In this document: piece by piece, positions 45,851-57,900 of the stretch | Layout: the number at the start of each line of letters is the position of its first letter | How positions within the stretch are numbered: the stretch's first letter is position 1 | Assembly: GCA_028571685.1 (NCBI GenBank) | Contig: CM053141.1 | Coordinates: forward strand, 134,630,833-134,694,832 | Direction: 5' to 3' | DNA from: Heterohyrax brucei | Taxonomy: Eukaryota; Chordata; Mammalia; Hyracoidea; Procaviidae | Length of the DNA: 64,000 nucleotides | Program-made: the position numbers and the translations under genes | The notes under the pieces: generated by a model | What the model saw: only the letters and a program-made list of their open reading frames with translations | Told to the model about the DNA's origin: nothing | Databases searched by the model: none

Positions 45851-46208
45851 TGTCATTTAAGCTACAGGTTTTCTTAGACCGTGGTCCTCACAGCCCTCAG
45901 CCTAGTCATTTAAGCCTCTCAGGGAATTTGGGTGTGTCTGTGGAAGTTCTATGACCTTGAGAAGACATATAAAAGATTTTGAATATTAGATATTAAATCT
46001 CAGTGATTCCATGAATTATCAGACATTATCTAGTTACAGGATTTTTCAGCTGTGAGTGCGTATCTAAGGTAACACTTCTGAGACAGCTCAAGAGCTGAGA
46101 GCGCCGGCTGCAGATGTGCAACTTGCAGTCATGCGTCGTAAGCCTGCTCAGCGGTGACGCACTGCATCTGTCTTCTTCAGTGGGACTGGGAACTGCGTAC
46201 GGGTCTGG

Positions 46209-46736
46209 CATTAAGTCCACTAACTTAATTGTTCTAAGTGCTGTATACGTCGTTGCTGAATATTGCTGTGGTCACGTTTGAAGTACTCTCCTTGGGAAGC
46301 TATGCACTGATGCCAGCACCTAGTCTGCCCTTCAAAGCAATTTTGGAACTCTTTCTGGAATGGCCATTGAGCACAGTGGCATGGTGGGAACTTCGGGAAC
46401 GTAACTGTATTGTTGTCTGTGAGGGAGTTTTTAGCCAGTGAACAAATAACTGTATTGGAACACCCTCCCTACTCACCTGATCTGGCTCCCAATCACTTTT
46501 TCTTTACTGGAAGTTAAATATTGAAAGGAAGACATTTTGATGACGTTCAGAACATCAAGGGGAATATCACAACAGCTCTGCTTGCCATTCCATAAAGAGT
46601 TCCAAAACATAGCCTGGGCACTAATATCAGAGCATAGCTTTCCAAAGGGAGAATTTTGAAGGTGACCATCATGATACTCAACAATGAGATATGTAGCACT
46701 TTTTCTAGGATGAGTTCATGAACTTAATTGTCAATA
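46209..46736 (+). mobile_element. Non-autonomous mariner with long inverted arms, copy 2
   Basis: Same architecture as the copy at 26411, in opposite orientation. Left arm attaagtccactaacttaat and gaagctatgcactgatgcca; right arm ends gttcatgaacttaattgtca. The centre encodes the mariner transposase C-terminus in + orientation: VREFLASEQITVLEHPPYSP then DLAPNHFFF. The last catalytic aspartate position of the D,D34D triad (normally D before [YF]FLF) is His here. Confidence 0.8.
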
Positions 46737-46839
46737 CTTGTATATTCTATTAATAATAAAGATACTAATGTCTGGAAACCTGAGAGACCTGGCATCATTA
46801 TTTATTCAGTAATGTTTCTTAGCCTCTAAATGCTTGCCT

Positions 46840-47560
46840 CTAAATGTTGGTATTTCTCAGATTTTGTCTTCAACCTTTTGCTCTTCCACTGTAGGACCAG
46901 TTTTTCCTGAATAATGTGGACATTATCCTGGTTTTAATTACCATCCATGAGGAGCTGACATAGTGCATTTAGTGGTTTAGTCCCTTTGTAGACTTCCTTT
47001 TTAAGTTCCAGAGCTGTTCTCTAACTCTCTGTTGGATGGTTCTACCTGTTACTCCTTCAATCGCAGTGCTTTTTAAATCTCTGCCCCTCAGATCTGCTCT
47101 GCTTCATTTATTTTGTGTTTCCTTAAGTCATCTACGGCAAAACCCAGGGTGTCATCCTACTGAGCTTCTTTGCCTCCCTTAGGAATCAGTGAACAAATGA
47201 TCCCTCAGTTCTTTTTATCTCCTAGACATATTCATGGGCTTTTATAGTTTAGTGTTGGTGACTCTGTTTAAAGTGTTTCCTTGCCTCCATGTGTACCCAG
47301 GTCATGGTACCTCCTTTGTGAAATTTTCATAGATTGCATCCTCTCCTGGTAGCAGTTAATTCCAGCATCTTACCTTTCATACCATTTGTATGTTATCTTT
47401 GTCTTAAGTCTTCCCACATTATTCTATAATTGCCTGTCTTTCACCCTTCATTAAATTCTGAGGTTTTTAAGGACAGCAGTCATGTCTGATTTATCTTTGT
47501 ATCACTAGAGCTTAGCAATTTTCTTGACTTCTCAGTAATAACTGTAAGAGCTCTTCATTT
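46840..47560 (+). mobile_element. L2 LINE 3' region, sense (probable)
   Basis: The later part follows the L2 3' end: ataattgcctgtctttcacc, ttttaaggacagcagtcatg, tctttgtatcactagagct. Earlier parts are too diverged to align by eye. Confidence 0.5.
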
Positions 47561-48786
47561 TATGTCATAAATACTATATTTTCCTGTGAACAAGTTTTAG
47601 AGAATAATGGTGGGGTTACAAAATTTTGTGTTATAGTATTTTGACAATCCATGTTTGAAACTTCTTGAGTTTTTGTTGTCTGTAAAACAAGTTATGATAT
47701 TTGGGCCAGAGAATCAAGTATGCCTTATTTCACCTGGATCTTGTTAATGAAGATCTGAGTGTAGAAAACAAATGCAGAGATAATTATTCATGTTATGAAT
47801 AGAATTTTGCATTGCCAATAGTGTATTTAACTTATCTCAGGTTTTCTTCAAATGAAAGATCTTGGTATATTCAAATGTGTATGTAGAAAATTCAGCTTAT
47901 TTAACAGTCTAAGGGGCAGTAAGGTGGAACATATTTATTAGCTCCTAACTGAAGGGGAATTAATTTAATTGGCAGATACAGTTTGTTTGGGTGCAAGAAC
48001 TAATGTATATACTTTAGGTAAATATCTATTATATGTATGTTTTCCATAGCATAGATTTGTCTTGTGGTATGAGCAGTTAAAAAAAGTGTAACTTCAGAAT
48101 AGTCATGAGAATCAGCTTATGAATAGTCTGCAAGAATCTATCAGTGAATAATTGATGATGGCATAGCTAGTCACTCTGTAATGCACTCACTACAAATTGT
48201 AGGCATATGTATATGTTTTTGCACCTTTGTGTAAAATTTTTTCATTACACAAGTACATAGCCAGACTTTTTATCAACTGGAGTCATTTTCTTCTTTTACA
48301 ACAATATGTTAAAAAAAACCTGGTGTAGTAGAACTCACAAAAATAACTCCTTGTGGTAGTGCAGTTGGCAAGCAAACGTAAAAGACACACCTTATTTTTG
48401 TAACAATACCATAAGTGCTGCTAATTTAAATTTAACATGTTTTATTTAACGGTTAATGAAGCTTTTCAGTTGAAAAGTCTGTTTCAGTGTAAAACCTCTC
48501 GCATTTAACTGTAGGAAACAAACCGTGTTATAATTGCAGGTGGAAATATGACTGCTCAAAGGATAAATCATTAGTTATACCAACATTAATTAATGTTCCA
48601 GAGCTGAGTCTGTTTTCTAGCTTATTCTCCCAGGCCTGTCTAACTTATTTGTTTTCACTGCACTGGTGTTACAGGATGTGTATAATAAAATTAAGTACAG
48701 TATTTCTGTACCTGGGAAAATAATTTAAATTTCTTTGGAGTTTGTGATTTGAAAAAGGTGGTGTAGTATAAATTTGACCTAGGTTT
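47561..48786. other. Intronic sequence without recognisable elements
   Basis: No exon, repeat or RNA gene is recognised. Confidence 0.45.
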
Positions 48787-48827
48787 GCCACTGACTATGG
48801 GCATTAAGAGAACCATTTTCATTTTAA

Positions 48828-49009
48828 GAAGCCTTGGTAGTGCAGTGGGTAAGAGCTAGGCTGCTAACTAAAAGGTTGACCGTTTGCATCCTGTTCAGAT
48901 CCATCCACCATCCACTCCTTGGAATCCTTTCTGGCCTTCTACTCTGTCCTGTAAGGGGCCTGTGAGTCAGAATTGATATCACAGCAGTGTGTTTATTGGG
49001 TTTGATTTT
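48828..49009 (+). mobile_element. AfroSINE, sense, with ~42-bp target-site duplication
   Basis: Head gaagccttggtagtgcagtg, tail gagtcagaattgatatcaca and gttt-rich end. It is flanked by a degenerate ~42-bp direct repeat at 48787-48827 and 49010-49051 (gccactgactat... / gccattgattgt..., both ending ttcatttt). Confidence 0.8.
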
Positions 49010-49051
49010 GCCATTGATTGTAGTAAGTATTAAGGGAATCACTTTCATTTT

Positions 49052-49739
49052 GATAGTAATCTTTGAAATTTGACAACTCTGTGCTATTCTTAGTACTGAT
49101 TAGCTATAAATGTATCCATATATAACTTTAGCTGAAAGGTATCAAAATGGCCTCTGTTTTAAGTCTGACAAAGTTGACTGACTTTTAGAATCCACCAGAA
49201 GTTATAAATGAACTAAACAAATGTCGTTGTAAAAAGTAATCAATTTACCTCTACTTTAAGTTTTGATTTACTGTTGGTATAATCAAGTAACTTCATAGTG
49301 ATCCTTCATACCATTAGGTTATTGAGATTCTTTTTGTCTGTACCAGTGAATGAAGTTGTGTTTTCGTACTAAAGATGGTATGAGGTTAGCAGTTGCGTAT
49401 TTTTCTTTCCAATTTTGGTTTTTGATAGTGACAGTAAGCTAGACTTAAAAAGTACAAAATTGAAAAATTCCCATCAGTAAAGGGTTGTCTTTGTTCTACA
49501 AATATGTGCTCTTGCCTAGAGTAATTGTTTTAAAGTACAGTTACTTTTGTGACATTTACTTTCCTGCAAACATTCAGTTTTTCTTTGTCTGCCCGTTTTT
49601 CTTTGTCTGTTACAATGGCATGTTATCAACGTTATTGTACAGCAGTCTGTATTTTATCCAAATGAGATTACTGACTACTCTCTGATATGCTGTGGTCTTC
49701 TTTGCTTTGGCTGTTTCCTCATGGTTAGAATTTGTTTAA
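49052..49739. other. Intronic sequence without recognisable elements
   Basis: Nothing recognised. Confidence 0.4.
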
Positions 49740-50290
49740 CTGACCCCTGTTGACCTTAGAATCTACTCAATTTTTAAAGCTCAGCTGAAATATCATCTTC
49801 TCATGAACCATTTTATAATGTTCGTAGAGTTCACTGCAAAGTATAATCGTCTCTACTGTAAAGTTAAAGAAGTGTTACATTTGCCACTTAAGATATTTTG
49901 TCTTCTAGTATGGTTTTTGGTTTTGCATCTCTTTCATTAAATTCCAGGATAGCAGGAGTAGTAGGGGCTTCTAAGAAAGTGATCATTAAATATTTAAAAG
50001 AAAGGATGAGCTTTTCTAATTCTGTTCTTGTTTTCCTTTATACCCTCTTTTGTGTACCACTGCCTGCCCAAGAAAGGGCAAGGGAGTCCTATAGCTTGGG
50101 TAACTAGATTTTACCTACTTTTATAGCATCATCACGTACTTGTTGTTTAAAGCTCACTGAGCTGTTCTAATACTTCAAGTTATTTAACCAAAAGAAAAAT
50201 GACCTTTTCTTGTTCTCTGTTGCATTCATACTGCCCAGCTAAATTCCATAGACATGTAGATGTTCAGTAAGTGTTTGTTGGATTACTTAG
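49740..50290 (+). mobile_element. L2-like fragments, sense (tentative)
   Basis: Phrases typical of L2 3' ends occur at about 49780 (gctcagctgaaatatcatct) and 50258-50284 (gatgttcagtaagtgtttgt). Diverged. Confidence 0.35.
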
Positions 50291-50472
50291 GACAGTGTGA
50301 TTCCCTAAGTGGTTTTTCTAGTTTTTGTAGAAAAACATTTTTTTAAAAAAAGGTCATTTAATAACAAAACTATATTGCTTTCTTATTTAGAGATTATTTC
50401 TCAACAATTTCAAATATTAGGAATGTAGATGGAGACTCAGAAGGAAGTCAATTTGACAGTCCTTCAGTAGAA

Positions 50473-50602
50473 GAAGGCCTGGTTACACGCAGTGGTTAAG
50501 TGTATGGCTGCTACCTGAGAGGTCAGAGGTTGGGACCCACCAGCTGCTCTTTGGCAGCAAGATGTGGCAATTGACTTCTTTAATGATTACAGTCTTGGCA
50601 CA
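50473..50602 (+). mobile_element. AfroSINE, long form, sense, left part
   Basis: Head aagaaggcctggttacacgc, long-form middle (cagcaagatgtggcaattga, then taatgattacagtcttgg). An L1 piece then intervenes and the SINE resumes at 51153. Confidence 0.8.
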
Positions 50603-51152
50603 GCTTAACCAGGGCAAAGTCGTAGAAGCTTCACAGACACATCAAAATGCCCTGAGAGACAGAGCTACTGAGCTGAGTGCTGGGGTCCATGGTCCTGGAG
50701 GACACCTGGTTCAATTAATATAACGTAGCCTGTGGAGAAGGCATTCTGCATCCTGCTGTGGTGGGTACCTACTAGGATCTTAGGAGCCGAAGAGTGGCTG
50801 TCTAGGATGCATCTGCTGGTTCCATTCCGGCTAGAGCAAGGGAGAATGAGGCAGACCAAGGACATGTAGGAAGGGTTACTCTGGAGACTGGTAGACCATA
50901 ACTACCACAGTCTCTACCAGACTGAGCTGGGAACAACTGGATGGTACTTAGTTGTCACGAAAGACTGCCCTGGTGGGGATCAAAGTGGAGGGCCCACAGA
51001 CCAGAAGAAAAATGTAGAACAAAATTCATATTCACACATAACAAAAAAAGACCACTAGGCTTACTGATCTCATACTAGAGAAACCCCAAGAATATAGCCC
51101 CTGGACACCCATTTAGCTCAGTACTGGAGTCACTGCTGAGATTCACCAAGTG
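50603..51152 (+). mobile_element. L1 3' UTR piece inserted in an AfroSINE, sense
   Basis: Sense-strand equivalent of the 3' UTR family at 30528 (accataactaccacagtctct, gaaaaatgtagaacaaaatt, atttagctcagtactggagt). It lacks the last ~250 bp and poly(A) of that family. A ~21-bp imperfect duplication of SINE sequence flanks it (50580-50602 and 51154-51177). Confidence 0.7.
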
Positions 51153-51265
51153 AGGTAAAAAAGTGTTATAGCCTTGGAACCCCTTTGAGGCTGTGGTACT
51201 CCATCCTGTAGGGTTGCATGAGTCATTTGACTCAGTGGCAGTGTGTTTGGGTTGGTTGCTTTTGG
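51153..51265 (+). mobile_element. AfroSINE, long form, sense, right part
   Basis: Resumes with gtaaaaaagtgttatagcct, then ggaacccctttgaggctgtg and tail gactcagtggcagtgtgttt. Confidence 0.8.
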
Positions 51266-51487
51266 ATTTCATAGAAGAACCTGAGAATCTCATATATAGA
51301 TATATAACAACTTAAAGTTCACTTGAAGTGACAAATTGAAGAGTGGATATGAGTTGTTAGGGGTTGTTAAATTGAGGGCATAAGAAATTTAAAACTTTCA
51401 CTGTTAGAAAAAAATTTAAGTTTAAAAGCTTACTAGCTGAGAGCTGTTTATAAGTCTTTATTACAGCTGCAGATCTTAGTTTATATG

Positions 51488-52830
51488 TGTTGTTAGGTAG
51501 TATCGAGTTGGTTCCAACTTGTAGTGACCCTTTGCGCAACAAAGAGTTCCTGGTCCTGTCCCATGCCCACAATTATTTTTATGCATAAACTCATTGTTGC
51601 TGATACTGCGTTAGTCCATCTACCTAGGGTCTTTTCTCTCTTTTGCTTGCACTCTACCCAGCATGATGTGCTTCTCCAGGGACATGTCCAAAGTGTTAAG
51701 ACCCGGTCTCTCCATCCTTGCTTCCAAGGAACACTCTGGCTGTGCCTGTTTCAGAACAGATCTGTTAGTTCCTTTGGCAGTCCATGGTATGTTCAGTATT
51801 CTTCTGCAACACCACAATTCAAGGCATCGGTTTTTCTTCTGTCTTCCTTAGATATTGTCCAGCTTTCACATGTATATGATGTGATTGAAAATGCCATGGC
51901 TTTGGTTTGGTGTACCTCAGTGCTCAAGGTGACATCTTTACTTTTCAACACTTTCAAGATCTTTTGTAGCAGATTTTTTTCCAGTGCAGTGCGTCTTTTG
52001 ACTTCTTGACTGCTGCTTCCATGGACATTGGTTATGGAACCGGGTAAAATGAAATCCTTGACAACTTCAACCCTTCCTCCGTTTATCATGATATTGTTTA
52101 TTGGTGCACTCGTGAGGAGTTTTGTTTACTTGATGTTGAGGTGCAATCTGTGTTGAAGGCTGTGGTCTTTGATCTTCATCAGTGAGTGTTTCAAATCCTC
52201 TTCACTTTCAGCAATTAAGGTTGTGTCATCTTCATAACACAGGTTGTTAATGAGTCTTCTTCGAATACTGATGTCCAGCTTCTCGGATTATTTGCTCCAC
52301 ATACAGAATGAAATGGTATGGTGAAAGGATACAACCTTGACACATACCTTTCTTGAGTTTAAACCATGTAGTCAGTGTCTCTTGTTCTGTTCTTATGACT
52401 GCCTCTTGACACATGTACAGATTCCTCATGAGCCCAATCACATATCGTGGAATTCTCATTCTCCACAGTGATACTCATAATTTGTTACGATCCACACAGT
52501 CTAAAGCTTTTGCCTAGTCAGTGAGACACAGGTAAACATCTTTCTGGTATTCTCTGCTTTCAGCCAAGATCCATCTGACATTAGCAGTGGCACCCCTAGT
52601 TCTGTGTCCTCTTCTGAATCCAACTTGAATTTCTGGCAGTTTCCTGTCGTATACTGTTACAGTCATTTTTGAATCATCTTTAGCAAAATTTTACTTGCAT
52701 ATACTATTAACGATATTGTTCAATAATTTCTGTTTTCCTTTGGATCACCATTCTTGTGAATAGGCACAAATAATGGATCTCTTTCAGTTGATTGGCAGTC
52801 TTCCAAACTTCTTGCTAATTCATATAGCGT
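51488..52830 (-). mobile_element. RTE/BovB-type LINE, antisense, 5' truncated
   Basis: The 3' terminus is at the left (tgttgttaggtagtatcgag), with ~1.3 kb of reversed ORF up to the middle of the RT. It is the best-preserved RTE here: its YADD region is intact in length (52225-52250) and readable as YEDDTT on the minus strand. Translated blocks such as VKDFILPGS and RIPRYVIGLMRNLYM are clear. Confidence 0.85.
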
Positions 52831-53384
52831 ATTGAAAGCAGAATGGCAGGATCTCTCAGTCATTATTTTTGAACCTTTTTTCTGCCTTTACACATGTGAG
52901 GGGTAGGTATGACACATAAGATTCCTAAGAGTGGCTCTGGTAAGGGTGACTTCTACTAACGTAGTGATTCACTGAGCAAGGAAAATGGAAGAAGTGGATG
53001 GATGTGAGTGTACATGTGTGCAAAGGTAATACCGACTTATTCCCAGGGCAGTCGGGGAAGCAGCGCATATCAGAATCTCTGTTTATGGGAAGGGAGCCAA
53101 GCATGCAGTTGGAACCTGTTGCCATTCATCTGCCTCTCATGATTCTGTTGTGTCATTTATAGTCAAATCTGGTCTCATCCAGTCTGTTAATATTACATGT
53201 AGGCAAACTGAGACACACTAGAGAGGCCCACTTGAGTGAAAGACAGCGACATAGCCGGTGGTGGTTTTTAGACTAAGGTTATTACCATGTTAAATTCTCA
53301 TTTGTCTGAGGTTCTAGTTCAGTATTTTCTATTCTTCACATGTAATAATCTGTATTCAGAATGATAGGGTAAGCATCAAGAGTA
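52831..53384. other. Intron with a probable MIR remnant
   Basis: A reversed MIR core may lie at 53195-53260 (aggcaaactgagacacacta). Otherwise nothing recognised. Confidence 0.35.
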
Positions 53385-53890
53385 AATTTTTTTGTATTAT
53401 TACTGGCTTTAGATGAAGATTTACGTAACAGACTGGCTTCTCATTAAGCAGTTAGTACACATACTGTTTTGTGACATTGGTTACCAGCCCATGACACTTT
53501 CCCATCTTGACATTGAGTTCTCTATTACCAGCTTTCCTGTCCCCTAATACCTTCTTCTAGTCCTTGCCCTTGGGCTGATGTGCCCCTTATTCTCATTTTG
53601 TTTTATGGGCCTGTCTAATCTTTCAGTAAAGGGTAAATCGCAGGAGTGACTTTATTCCTGAGCTATAAAGGTATCTGAAGGCCATACTTCTGGGGTTTCT
53701 TAAGTGTCTGTCAGAGTAATAAGTCTGGTGTTTTTTGTGAGTTACAATTCTGTTCTACAATTTTCTCCAGCTCTGTCTATGAACCCTGTGTTGTGGTCCT
53801 GTTGGAGCAGTAAGTGGTGGTAGCTGGGTACCATGTAGGATGCTGGCTTCAGTCTAGTGGAGGCTGTCGTTGTTGTGGTACATTAAAGAA
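53385..53890 (-). mobile_element. L1 3' UTR fragment, antisense (older subfamily)
   Basis: Same family as 30528 (tttagatgaagatttacgta, gttttgtgacattggttacc, agtctagtggaggctgtcgt). 5' truncated. Confidence 0.8.
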
Positions 53891-54967
53891 TAAAATTTTG
53901 TTCCCCAAACTGTTTATTATAAGGAATAGGAAGTGTTTATATAACCTAGAAGTATTTTTTTTTATTTTTTATTTTTATTTAACACAACTGAGTGAAAATG
54001 TACATTCACGTATAAATTTACATGCCCACCTATATGCAGCTTCCACTGCTCTCCCTGTCCGGTGACTGCACACTATTCCTCTCTGCACCATACATGTCTC
54101 ATCCTCCCAACAGTCTCCTTTCCCCTCCTCTCCGTCCACTCCCCTTCCTCCAGCCAGAGGTCAGCAAGATGATATCCTATAGATGTATATAACCATAAAG
54201 TGCTTCCAATATATGGTTACTCTGCTTTGCCATGTCCAATCCATTCCTGTTCAAAGAGTGGACCTTTGCTACAATTTATGGGAAAGGGCAGCATCAGGGA
54301 AGGTGGCCATGCTCTCAGAGGAACGCCAAACTGCTGGACCATCAATTGAGGTCTTTTAGTGGAGATCTCATGATGCACCTCTTTTTATTCTTGTGTTGCC
54401 AGTGAAGCTCCTCTCTGTGAGCTCCATCGTGGCTATCATTGGTGGTGGCCGGGCACCATCCGGTTCTTCCGGTCCCAGGTCGATGTAGGCACCCACTCTT
54501 GTGGGTCTCTCTGTCTTCTCGGTTGTCTTTACCGCATGCCATTTTGGCCCTCGGTGAGCATTCGTTCCTGCTGAGTTGGGACCATTTGCTGTGTCCTCGG
54601 ATGGCAGCTTGGCAGCTTTTAAGACCCCAGATGCCACTCACCAATGTGGGGTGCAGAGAGCTCTCTTAGCAAAACGCTAGTTGTGCCAATTGGCCTGGAA
54701 TTTGCCTAAGAGCATGGTCCCCCACCCCTCGCCCCAGCTACTCTATCCTTGCAGTATTGAGTTAAGATGGAAGGAGTACTCAAGTTATGCTGAAGTCCAC
54801 TTAATGTTGTTCTTGTTCCTAATGTGTGCTGTCACCGCTTTCTCCCAACTAGATTTCTAGTAACTATCTAAACTAAACCCTCCCCACCTCGCCCTGCCTC
54901 CCTCCCTCCCCTCCCTTGCAACTATCAAAGAGTCTTTTCTTCTATACACAAGTCTGTTTTTGAGATC

Positions 54968-57900
54968 TTATCGTAGAGGTCTCATACAATATTTGTCCTT
55001 TTGTCGCTGACTACTTTCACTCAACATAATGTCTTCCAGTTGAAACCAGGATAGGAGATGTTTCCTGGAATCATCGTTATTCTTTATCATTGCGTAGTGC
55101 TCCATTGAGTATATGTACCACAGTTTACCTATCCATTCTTCTGTTGTTGGGCATCTGGGTTGATTCCATGTTTTTGCTATCGTGGACTGTGCTGCGATAA
55201 ACATTCTGGTGAATGTGTCGTTGGTGTGAAAGGCCTTGAATCTGTAGGATATATTCCAAGTAGTGGAATTACTGGGTCAAATGGTATATCAATATCCATT
55301 TTTTTAAGGAAGGGCCAGATTGCCTTCCAAAGAGGCTGGACCATTTTGCAACCCCACCAACAGTGTAGGAGAGTTCCACTTTCTCCACAGCCTCTCCAGC
55401 ATTTGTTGTTTTGTGTTTTTTGGATCATGGCCAATCTTGTTGGGATGAGGTGGTATCTCATTGTTGTCTTGATTTGAATTTCTTTAATAACTAAAGATCG
55501 TGAACATGTCCGCATGTGTTTTTTGGCTGCCTGGATCTCCTCTTTAGTGAAGTGTCTGTCCGTCTCCTTTGCCCATCGCTTAATTGGATGGTTTATCTTC
55601 TTGTTGTTGATATTTTGTAGTATCTTATAGATTATGGAGATCAGGCGTCGGTCTGACATAGAGTTGCCAAATGTTTTTTCCCATTCTGTGGGTGTTCTTT
55701 TAATTCTATTAATAAAGTCTTTGGATGAGCAAAAGTGTTTGATTCTTAATAGTTCCCATTTATCTATTTTCTCTTCTGTTGATTGAGGTTTCTTTGACAG
55801 ATTTTGGAGTCTGTCCTCATTGTGTATTAAAACTTCCATTGATGTCCCTACCTTTTCTTGGATGAGCTTTATCGTTTTAGGTTTGATATTTAGGTCTTTT
55901 ATCCAGTTGGAGTTGGTTTTTGTATAAGGTGTAAGATATGGATCTTGATTCAGTTTATTGCAGATGGATAACCAATTTTGCTAGCACCATTTGTTGAAGA
56001 GACTGTTTTTACCCCAGTTTAATGTCTTAGGGCCTTTGTCGAATATCAACTGTTCATAGGCAGATGGTGTCATCTCTGGGGTCTCACTTCTGTTCCATTG
56101 ATCGATCTGTCTGTTCTTATACCAGTACCAGGCTGTTTTGACCACCGTGGCAGTGCAGTATGTTCTAAGGTCGGATAATGAGAGGACTCCCAGTGTGTTC
56201 TTCTTCTTTAGTAGTAACTTACTTATCTGGGGCTTCTTCCCTTTCCAAACAAAATTGGTGATTTGTTTCTCCATCTCATTAAAAAATGATGCTGGAACTT
56301 GTATTGGGATTGCATTATATAAATAAATTGCTTTGGGTAAAATAGACATTTTCACAATGTTAAGTCTTCCTATCCATGAGCAGGGTAGGGTTTTCCATTT
56401 ATCTAAGTCTCTCTTAGTTTCTTGTAGTAAGGGCTTGTAGTTCTCTTTGTAAAGGTCTGTTGTTTCTCTGGTTAGATTAATTCCTAGGTACTTTATCTTC
56501 TTAAGGGCTATCGTAAATGGGATTGATTTAATAATTTCCTCCTTAACAGTCTCATTGATGGTATAGAGGAAACCTACTGATTTACTTATGTTTATCTTGT
56601 ATCTTGAAACTTTGCTGAACTCTTCTATCAGTTTGAGTAGCTTACTTATAGATTCCTTGGGGTTCTCTGCATATACAATCATGTCATCTGCGAACAGGGA
56701 GATTTTGACTTCCTCTTTGCCGATGCAGATGCCCTTTATTTGTTCGTCTTGTCTAATTGCTCTGGCTAGAACTTCTAGCACAGTGTTGAATAGGAGAGGT
56801 GACAGTGGGCATCCTTGTCTAGTTCCTGATCTCAGAGGAAAGTCTTTCAGTCTGTCTCCATTCAGGATGATGTGGGCAATTGGCTTTGTATAAATGGCCC
56901 TTATTGTGTTGAGGAATTTGCCGTCTATGCCCATTTTGCTAAGAGTTTTTAGCATGAATGGGTGTTGGACTTTATCAAATGCCTTTTCGGCGTCAGTGGA
57001 CAAAATCAGGTGATCTTTGTCTTTTGTGTTATTTATGTGCTTAATCACATTAATTGTTTTCCTGATGTTGAACCAGCCTTGCATCCCTGGTATGAATCCC
57101 ACTTGGTCATGATGGATTATTTTCTTGATATGTTGTTGTATTCTGTTGGCAAGAATTTTGTTGAAAATTTTTGCATCTAGGTTCATGAGTGATATCGGTC
57201 TGTAGTTCTCTGTCTTTGTTGGATCTTTCCCGGGCTTAGGTATCAGGGTTATGCTGGCTTCATAGAATGAGTTTGGGAGTACTCCATCCCTTTCTATACT
57301 GTGAAATAGTTTCAATAGTATTGTGGATAACTCTTCTCTAAATGCTTGGTAGAATTCTGCCATGAAGCCATCTGGGCCCGGACTTTTTTTGGTTGGCAGT
57401 GTTTTGATGACCTTTTCAATCTCTTCCTTTGTGATGGGTTTATTAAGTTGTTCTGCTTCACGTTGTGATAATTTGGGTAGGTGGTATGAGTCAAGGAATT
57501 TGTCCATTTCCCCTAGGTTTTCAAATTTGTTAGAGTACAGTTTTTCATAGTACTCTGTTACGATAATTTTTGATTTCTCTTGCATCTGTGGTGACAACTC
57601 CCTTCTCATTTCTAATTTGGGTTATTTGTTTCCTTTCCTGCTTTTCTTTAGTACGTTTAGCCAGTGGTTTATCAATTCTGTTGATCTTTTCAAAAAACCA
57701 GCTTTTGGTCTTTTCAGTTTTTTCAATTGTTTTTCTATTCTCTAATTCATTTAGCTCTGCTCTAATCTTTATAATCTCCTTTCTTCTGGTGCCCGAGCGG
57801 TTCCTCTGTTGTTCTCTTTCTACTTGTTCAAGCTGTAGAGTTAGTTCCTTCATTTGATTTCTTTCTTCCTTCCAGATGTGTGCACTTATGGAGATAAACA

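Noticed and set aside
51524..52009. 161-codon + strand open frame
   Set aside because: It lies wholly inside an antisense RTE and is a complementary-strand shadow of the retrotransposon ORF, with no independent motif.
54342..54644. Two overlapping ~90-100-codon antisense frames
   Set aside because: They lie in the L1 3' UTR, which is GC-richer and so keeps chance frames open; they do not belong to ORF2.
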